DNA of 58,601 nucleotides from positions 1 to 58,601 of the forward strand of contig JAEEGS010000065.1 of NCBI GenBank assembly GCA_016280445.1, given 5' to 3'. A program made the translations under genes and the position numbers. The notes under the pieces were generated by a model. The model was not told where the DNA came from. It worked only from the letters and a program-made list of their open reading frames with translations, and ran no database searches. Positions 53,545 through 58,601 of this stretch are shown piece after piece; position 1 is the first letter of the stretch, and each line of letters opens with the position of its first letter. The stretch comes from Bacteroidaceae bacterium (lineage in GTDB: Bacteria; Bacteroidota; Bacteroidia; Bacteroidales; Bacteroidaceae).

Positions 53545-54963
53545 ATGGAACAAGACAACAGAACCAAAGAATTGGGGACGAAGCCGATTGGCGAGTTGCT
53601 GATGAAATATGCCGTGCCAGCGGTAGTGGCGATGACAGCATCATCGCTATACAATATGGTGGACCGCATGTTCATCGGACACATCCCCGAGGTGGGTACG
53701 CTCTCCCTTGGTGGCTTGGCGGTCACCTTCCCCATCATGAACCTGAGTGCCGCATTTGGTGCGATGGTGGGTGTGGGCAGTTCGACGATGATATCCATCA
53801 AGTTAGGACAGAAAGACTACACAACTGCAGAGCGGGTGTTGGGTAATCTCGTATCGCTCAACGTCATCATCGGTGTGCTGGTGGGTGTGCTTGGACTCCT
53901 CTTCATCGATCCACTCCTGTTGTTCTTCGGAGCATCTGAAAAAACGTTACAATATGCCCACGACTACATGTTCATCATTCTGTTGGGCAATGTGGTGACA
54001 CACCTCTACCTCGGTCTTAACGCAGCCTTGCGAAGCACGGGGCATCCGCACGTGGCCATGTCGGCAACGATTGCCACAGTGGTCATCAATGCCATTCTCG
54101 ACCCGCTCTTCATCTTCACATTCAATTTGGGCATCAAAGGAGCAGCCTACGCCACTGTCCTTGCACAGATTGTGGCACTCATCTACATCGTGTCCATTCT
54201 GTCTAACAAGAGAGATGTGATTCACTTACATTCAGGTATTTACGGACTAAAAAAACGCATCGTGAAGAGCATCCTTTCGATTGGCATGTCTCCTTTCGCC
54301 ATGCAGTTATGCGCCTGTCTGGTGGTCATTCTCATCAACAAGGGACTCACCAAACATGGAGGTGACTTGGCCATTGCGGCATACGGCATCATCAACAGTG
54401 CCACGTTCCTCGCCATCATGATAGTGTTAGGCATCTGTCAGGGCATGCAACCCATTGCGGGCTTCAACTTCGGAGCGCAACTGCCGGAACGTGTGGACGA
54501 GGTGCTCAGAAAAGCCATCTGGATGGCCACCATCGTGATGATTGTCGATTTCGTGCTGTGCGTCTTCTTCCCTCAGTATATTGTGATGCTCTTCACCGAC
54601 GACCCCGAACTCTCGGCATTGGCAGCCCGAGGCATGCGCATCATCTGCTGCCTCTCGCCTATCGTGGGCTTCCAGATTGTGACGGGCAACTTCTTCCAGA
54701 GCATCGGTATGGCCAAGCGGAGCATCTTCATGTCCGTGAGCCGCCAGTTGGTGTTCCTCGTGCCGTTCCTCCTGATATTCCCCGAACTCTGGGGAACCGA
54801 TGGCGTGTGGGTCAGCATCACCGCTGCCGATGGCGTGGCAGCCATCACCGCTGCTTTCCTGCTCTGGCACTTCTATCGCAACAAAGCCAATATTCATGCA
54901 CCACGCACCCGAATGGGTAGCACCCTGAAACGTGTGTTCTTCCATAACCGAGTGACACCATAA
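53545..54963 (+). CDS. MATE family multidrug efflux transporter
   Basis: An inner-membrane antiporter (Na+ or H+ coupled) that exports cationic drugs or metabolites. About 472 residues in 12 predicted helices in two halves. The first half opens [30 protein letters not shown], a typical MATE start, with the second half's repeat near residue 240 ([13 protein letters not shown]) and [10 protein letters not shown] near 305. The substrate is unknown. The stop overlaps the truA start by 1 nt (TAATG), so truA is translationally coupled to it. Confidence 0.92.
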   Translation: MEQDNRTKELGTKPIGELLMKYAVPAVVAMTASSLYNMVDRMFIGHIPEVGTLSLGGLAVTFPIMNLSAAFGAMVGVGSSTMISIKLGQKDYTTAERVLGNLVSLNVIIGVLVGVLGLLFIDPLLLFFGASEKTLQYAHDYMFIILLGNVVTHLYLGLNAALRSTGHPHVAMSATIATVVINAILDPLFIFTFNLGIKGAAYATVLAQIVALIYIVSILSNKRDVIHLHSGIYGLKKRIVKSILSIGMSPFAMQLCACLVVILINKGLTKHGGDLAIAAYGIINSATFLAIMIVLGICQGMQPIAGFNFGAQLPERVDEVLRKAIWMATIVMIVDFVLCVFFPQYIVMLFTDDPELSALAARGMRIICCLSPIVGFQIVTGNFFQSIGMAKRSIFMSVSRQLVFLVPFLLIFPELWGTDGVWVSITAADGVAAITAAFLLWHFYRNKANIHAPRTRMGSTLKRVFFHNRVTP

Positions 54964-55712
54964 TGCGCTATTTTATATACCTTTCCTACGACGGGGCACG
55001 CTATCACGGCTGGCAGATTCAACCCAACGGCATCAGCGTGCAGGAGGTGCTGAACAAGGCACTCTCCACCCTGCTGCGTGAACCCATCGAAGTGACTGGT
55101 GCTGGACGGACCGATGCTGGGGTGAACGCCTCTCTCATGGTCGCGCACTTCGACACCAAAGACCCTCTCAATTCGCCCAGCGCGTGGGCTGGTCGCTTGA
55201 ACAGATTCGTGCCTGCCGACATCGCCATCCACAAAATCATTCCTGTAGCATCCGATGCCCATGCCCGTTTCTCCGCCACCTCACGCACGTACCATTATTA
55301 TATCATCACGGAGAAGTCGCCTTTCGAGCCGTATGCCTATCGCTACCCTCTTCCGCTCGACTTCGACAAGATGAACGAGGCGGCACAGACGCTCTTCGAC
55401 TACATCGACTTCACCTCTTTTTCCAAACTCCACACAGACGTGAAGACAAACAACTGCCGCATCATGTATGCCAAATGGGAACAAGTTTCACCCATCAAGT
55501 GGCAGTTCACCATCACCGCCGACCGTTTCCTCCGCAACATGGTACGCGCCATCGTCGGCACCCTCCTCGATGTGGGTCGCGGTGTGCTGACCATCGAGCA
55601 GTTCCGTGAAATCATCGAGAAGAAAGACCGTTGCTCCGCAGGCACCTCTGTCCCTGGCAATGCGCTCTTCCTCGCCGACATCACCTACCCTGACAATCTT
55701 TTCAACCTATAA
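54963..55712 (+). CDS. truA: tRNA pseudouridine synthase A
   Basis: Makes pseudouridine at positions 38-40 of tRNA anticodon arms. The 249-residue product shows the family opening [20 protein letters not shown] at residues 8-27, the catalytic Asp in [11 protein letters not shown] (about 46-56), and a [15 protein letters not shown] helix near 193. ATG at 54963 overlaps the MATE stop by 1 nt. Coupling a housekeeping tRNA enzyme to a MATE pump in one transcript is seen elsewhere in Bacteroidetes, as far as I recall, and suggests nothing about function. Confidence 0.95.
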   Translation: MRYFIYLSYDGARYHGWQIQPNGISVQEVLNKALSTLLREPIEVTGAGRTDAGVNASLMVAHFDTKDPLNSPSAWAGRLNRFVPADIAIHKIIPVASDAHARFSATSRTYHYYIITEKSPFEPYAYRYPLPLDFDKMNEAAQTLFDYIDFTSFSKLHTDVKTNNCRIMYAKWEQVSPIKWQFTITADRFLRNMVRAIVGTLLDVGRGVLTIEQFREIIEKKDRCSAGTSVPGNALFLADITYPDNLFNL

Positions 55713-55754
55713 GTCCAATCATAAATTGCAAATCGTTAAATAGTAAATGGTCTT

Positions 55755-56675
55755 ATGTGGTTAATCCTTGCATTCCTTTCCGCCTTCCTCCTCGGCTTCT
55801 ACGATGTCTTCAAAAAGAAGTCATTGAAGGGTAACGCGGTCATTCCAGTGCTGCTGCTCAACACCCTATTCTCGTCGCTGATCTTCCTTCCATTCATCAT
55901 CCTGTCGGCACAGGGACACATCAGTGAGGACAGCCTCTTCTACACCCACCAGTACGGTTGGGCAGAGCATAAATACATCCTGCTGAAATCGTGCATCGTA
56001 CTTGCCAGCTGGCTCTTCGCCTACTTCGGCTTGAAGCACCTGCCCATCACCATCGTGGGACCCATCAACGCCACACGTCCCGTGATGGTGCTCATTGGCG
56101 CCTTGACCTTCTTTTCCGAGCGGTTGAATGTATGGCAATGGATCGGTGTCATCATCGCCATGATAGGACTCTACATGCTCTCGCGCTCGAGCAGAAAAGA
56201 AGGCATTGACTTCAAGCACAACAAGTGGATTGTCTTCGTGGTGCTCGCCAATGTGCTCGGCGCCATCTCTGGGCTCTACGACAAGTTCCTCATGGCATCG
56301 CCCGAAAATGGCGGTGTTGGACTTGACAAACTCGCCGTGCAGTCGTGGTACAACATCTATCAGTTCTTCATGATGCTCACCATGCTCTTCCTCCTGTGGT
56401 GGCCCACCCACAAGAAGACCACCCCATTCCATTGGGACTGGTGCATCATCCTCATCAGCGTATTCCTCTCCGCTGCCGACTTCGCCTACTTCTATGCCCT
56501 TGGGCTCGATGGTGCCATGATATCCATCGTCTCCATGGTACGTCGCGGCAGTGTCGTCGTCAGTTTCCTCTTTGGTGCGATGGTCTTCCACGAGAAGAAC
56601 CTCAAGTCAAAAGTCATCGACCTGCTGCTCGTCCTCCTCTCCATGCTCTTCCTGTTTATAGGCAGTCACAACTGA
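55755..56675 (+). CDS. EamA/DMT family transporter
   Basis: An inner-membrane drug/metabolite transporter of 306 residues with ten predicted helices in two EamA repeats (about 2-135 and 155-304). The second repeat begins after the RSSRKEGIDFKHN linker. Features such as GPINATRPVMVLIGA (about 96-110) and the C-terminal LFLFIGSHN are typical. The substrate is unknown. It lies 42 nt downstream of truA. The stop codon lies within a 39-bp repeat that contains a 10-bp hairpin, which may also act as a terminator. Confidence 0.9.
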   Translation: MWLILAFLSAFLLGFYDVFKKKSLKGNAVIPVLLLNTLFSSLIFLPFIILSAQGHISEDSLFYTHQYGWAEHKYILLKSCIVLASWLFAYFGLKHLPITIVGPINATRPVMVLIGALTFFSERLNVWQWIGVIIAMIGLYMLSRSSRKEGIDFKHNKWIVFVVLANVLGAISGLYDKFLMASPENGGVGLDKLAVQSWYNIYQFFMMLTMLFLLWWPTHKKTTPFHWDWCIILISVFLSAADFAYFYALGLDGAMISIVSMVRRGSVVVSFLFGAMVFHEKNLKSKVIDLLLVLLSMLFLFIGSHN

Positions 56676-56816
56676 AAAGAATTAAGTATACTTTTCAGTT
56701 TGACTGGGGATGGAAGTAGGTTTGTGACGCACCAAGGAACGAAGGTGTGCCACATACCAAACGGACATCGGAGGAATTCACAACTGAAAAGAATTAAGTA
56801 TACTTTTCAGTTTGAC
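56666..56816. repeat. 39-bp direct repeat, each copy with a 10-bp hairpin
   Basis: Two identical 39-bp copies lie at 56666-56704 and 56778-56816. Each contains the inverted repeat AACTGAAAAG ... CTTTTCAGTT around an 11-nt loop. The first copy includes the stop codon of the EamA gene; the second lies in non-coding sequence, 112 bp on. The spacer between them shows no gene. Confidence 0.93.
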
Positions 56817-56821
56817 GGAAG

Positions 56822-56844
56822 TTCTTACACTGAGTCAGTGGAAG
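56822..56844. repeat. Solitary diverged copy of the 23-bp minisatellite B unit
   Basis: TTCTTACACTGAGTCAGTGG and the next 3 nt match the reverse complement of the minisatellite B unit (23454-23614) at 19 of 23 positions. Confidence 0.75.
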
Positions 56845-56889
56845 TGCCTTTTCTTTACTGATGGAAATACAACAAAAACGGTATATCTG

Positions 56890-58203
56890 TCAGAACAGTA
56901 TCTTCCAGGTGGAGCTGATGCTGTAGCGGTTTTTCATGTAGGGGGAGAAGGTGTGGTAATAATCAGCGATGATACCCCATGCATAGTTGTCGGTGTCGAG
57001 ACATTCGTAGGAGACACCCAGGCCACACTCGAACTTGGTTTCGTTGGGAATGGTGTAGGACTTGATGCCGTCGGTGAGAGTGACGCCGTCCATGATACGT
57101 GTACCAGCAAACACACGTGCGCCAACACGCTGACTTAGGGAGACAGGAGTGCTGAATTTCACACCTGCATCGAGGTGGTAGATGTCGAGGTTGTCGCCTG
57201 TGAAACGATGGTCTTGACCATATACTTTCATTTGGCAATCGACGGCACGCGCCATCAGTTCCAACGAGAAATGAGGGGATGTGTGCCACGAGAGGTCGGC
57301 ACCCACCGCGATGGAGGCGCCTGTCTTCAGCATGGCATCGTCGAACTTCACCTTGCGGTTGCCGATTTCTGTGCCTGCCACAAATGAAAAAACCGTTGGG
57401 AAGGCATTGAACTTCATCAAACGCACGACATCCTTCCTCCGCACTTCGGGCTTGTTGATGGCATCGGCACCGAAAATCTTGTCGGTGAGAAAATAAGCCA
57501 GATTGGTGCTCACCATACCGATGCCGGCTCCCATGTAGAGGTCGTTCATATAATGTTTGTTGTGCTTGATGCGAAGCAGTTGGGTAGCAGTAGCGGTGGT
57601 GTAGCCTCCCACACTAATCCAGGGAGAGATGTAGCCATACTCGCGACTCAGCACGCTGGCTGACACAAAGGCGAAGGTGACATGACCAGATGGGAAGGAA
57701 CGTTTATCGCTTCGGTCGGGGCGATATTCCTGCACCGTGTTCTTCAGCAATTCGGAAGTTCCGAACGAGATGGCCAGCGCCATCGCGTTGGCTGTCAGCA
57801 TACGTTCCGTCTTCGAACGGCTCTTCACACCAGCGGCTTTCATCACCCAGTTGGCCACCAACGGAGCACCCGCCACACCATAGTCGGGCCAGTTGCATCT
57901 GTCGCCCTTACGCTCGAACTGGGCAGGATGCCTCACAAAATTGCGGTCGGTCCATGTGAGCAACAGACCACGTGCCAATGGCAATGCGCCATCGATACCA
58001 AACGACATCTCTTTCTTCAGTCTTGTCTCTTCAAACTTCCGGATGGCTTCTTCCACCTGCTGCTGCCTACGCATCCGCTCATCTGCCTGCATGATAGAAT
58101 CTATCTGCGCCAGATAGGCAGAATCGAGTTGGGCCGACTGAGCATACAGAGTCACCGACACGAAAGAGAACGCACAAAAAAGTGAGAGAAATAGACGTCG
58201 CAT
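56890..58203 (-). CDS. PAP2 phosphatase with C-terminal probable outer-membrane barrel
   Basis: The 437-residue product has a signal peptide (about 1-22, ending YAQ), a charged helical linker (about 25-65), and a PAP2 phosphatase domain (about 70-240) with the three motifs K154-x6-RP, PSGH at 171-174 and R211-x5-H217-x3-D221. A C-terminal beta-rich region (about 250-437) ends in Phe (KILF), as outer-membrane barrels do. The enzyme probably removes phosphate from a lipid such as undecaprenyl diphosphate or lipid A; the barrel part suggests an outer-membrane site. The ATG at 58203 is preferred to one at 58221, which would add residues before the signal. It may be co-transcribed with fba upstream. 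Confidence 0.88.
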   Translation of the reverse strand: MRRLFLSLFCAFSFVSVTLYAQSAQLDSAYLAQIDSIMQADERMRRQQQVEEAIRKFEETRLKKEMSFGIDGALPLARGLLLTWTDRNFVRHPAQFERKGDRCNWPDYGVAGAPLVANWVMKAAGVKSRSKTERMLTANAMALAISFGTSELLKNTVQEYRPDRSDKRSFPSGHVTFAFVSASVLSREYGYISPWISVGGYTTATATQLLRIKHNKHYMNDLYMGAGIGMVSTNLAYFLTDKIFGADAINKPEVRRKDVVRLMKFNAFPTVFSFVAGTEIGNRKVKFDDAMLKTGASIAVGADLSWHTSPHFSLELMARAVDCQMKVYGQDHRFTGDNLDIYHLDAGVKFSTPVSLSQRVGARVFAGTRIMDGVTLTDGIKSYTIPNETKFECGLGVSYECLDTDNYAWGIIADYYHTFSPYMKNRYSISSTWKILF

Positions 58204-58215
58204 GGAAACAAAAGG

Positions 58216-58247
58216 GCGCAACTATAGGCAGAAACCTATAGTTGCGC
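58216..58247 (-). terminator. Terminator after the aldolase gene
   Basis: A perfect 13-bp stem (GCGCAACTATAGG / CCTATAGTTGCGC) with a 6-nt loop; on the minus strand it is followed by CCCTTTTG. The short T run makes it moderately strong. Confidence 0.8.
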
Positions 58248-58275
58248 TTATCAAGTTGATTAAAACAGTTGCAAA

Positions 58276-58601
58276 TTACTGAGCGAGCTTGCCATCAGAA
58301 CCAAGAACGTTCACAATCTTGTGGATGTACATCTTCTTCATGTTGTCGCGAGCTGGCTTCAGGTACTGACGTGGGTCAAAGTCACCAGGATGCTCAGCGA
58401 GGTGCTTGCGCACAGCAGCAGTCATGGCCAGACGAGAGTCGGAGTCGATGTTGATCTTGCAGACAGCAGACTTGGCAGCCTTGCGGAGCTGCTCCTCTGG
58501 AATACCGATGGCGGCTTCGAGCTTACCGCCGTACTTGTTGATAGTCTCAACCTCTTCCATAGGAACAGAAGAAGAACCGTGGAGCACGATTGGGAAGCCA
58601 G
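58276..58601 (-). CDS. fba: Fructose-bisphosphate aldolase, class II, C-terminal part (cut by window edge)
   Basis: Only about 108 C-terminal codons are inside the window. They contain LHGSSSVP (the conserved segment carrying a phosphate-binding loop and metal-ligand His), a CKINIDSDSR segment with the conserved Asn/Asp, and the PRQYLKPARDNMKKM end. This is the typical C-terminus of class II aldolases, which split fructose 1,6-bisphosphate into triose phosphates in glycolysis. The 5' end lies beyond 58601. Confidence 0.93.
   Translation of the reverse strand, partial: GFPIVLHGSSSVPMEEVETINKYGGKLEAAIGIPEEQLRKAAKSAVCKINIDSDSRLAMTAAVRKHLAEHPGDFDPRQYLKPARDNMKKMYIHKIVNVLGSDGKLAQ

Noticed and set aside
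1-58601. tRNA genes, insertion sequences or prophage
   Set aside because: I found no cloverleaf, transposase, integrase or phage gene by reading; a covariance search could still find a missed tRNA.

Overview
The window looks like a chromosome segment of a Bacteroidales bacterium, most probably Prevotellaceae. At least a dozen genes are preceded by the Bacteroidetes -7 element TAnnTTTG. The gene content also fits: TamL-type BamA-like lipoprotein, DUF3256, DUF4270, DUF6057, GH97 enzymes, a C10 (streptopain-like) protease with a type IX-like C-terminal tail, a GGGtGRT protein, and many lipoproteins and secreted enzymes. No rRNA, tRNA, insertion sequence, phage gene or CRISPR array was seen. The segment is mostly housekeeping and envelope genes.

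Layout. 1-5.3 kb: leftward operon lysS-gpsA-pgi-flavodiiron protein (the last is cut by the window edge). 5.4-8.5 kb: rightward rmuC, an MscS channel and a HAD phosphatase. 8.6-14.8 kb: leftward carbohydrate genes, namely a GH97 enzyme, a double GH43-CBM6 protein and an MFS transporter. 14.9-15.8 kb: a secreted protein made of 17-residue repeats, followed at once by the RNase P RNA gene. 15.9-23.4 kb: a tripartite efflux operon (TolC-like, MacA-like, MacB ATPase, MacB permease) continuing into DUF3256 and tamL. 23.9-28.8 kb: aspS, a YycJ-like MBL hydrolase, a GT5-like half protein and a DUF4270 lipoprotein.

28.9-35.7 kb: leftward genes, in order of transcription an iron alcohol dehydrogenase, a C10 protease split by one in-frame TGA, a 56-residue small ORF, a double ABC ATPase and a YqiA-like esterase. 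36.1-37.7 kb: flavin reductase and a rhodanese-MBL fusion. 37.8-40.4 kb: a lipoprotein and the GGGtGRT/Fe-S scaffold pair (leftward). 40.6-44.0 kb: a HExxH secreted protein with a second GH97. 44.1-53.4 kb: two DUF6057 membrane proteins flanking a CxxCH/PD40 lipoprotein, then a DPP-like S9 peptidase and a TlpA-like thioredoxin. 53.5-56.7 kb: MATE pump, truA and an EamA transporter. 56.9-58.6 kb: a PAP2 phosphatase fused to a probable beta-barrel, and the 3' end of fructose-bisphosphate aldolase (leftward).

The observations most worth following are: (1) intergenic minisatellites that share a 23-bp period and a TTAC...GTAA dyad although their sequences differ, with a related single copy 33 kb away; (2) the single TGA that cuts the C10 protease from its C-terminal secretion tail, with a small unannotated ORF just downstream; (3) the DUF6057-PD40(CxxCH)-DUF6057 cluster, which has no known function; and (4) the GGGtGRT/scaffold pair.
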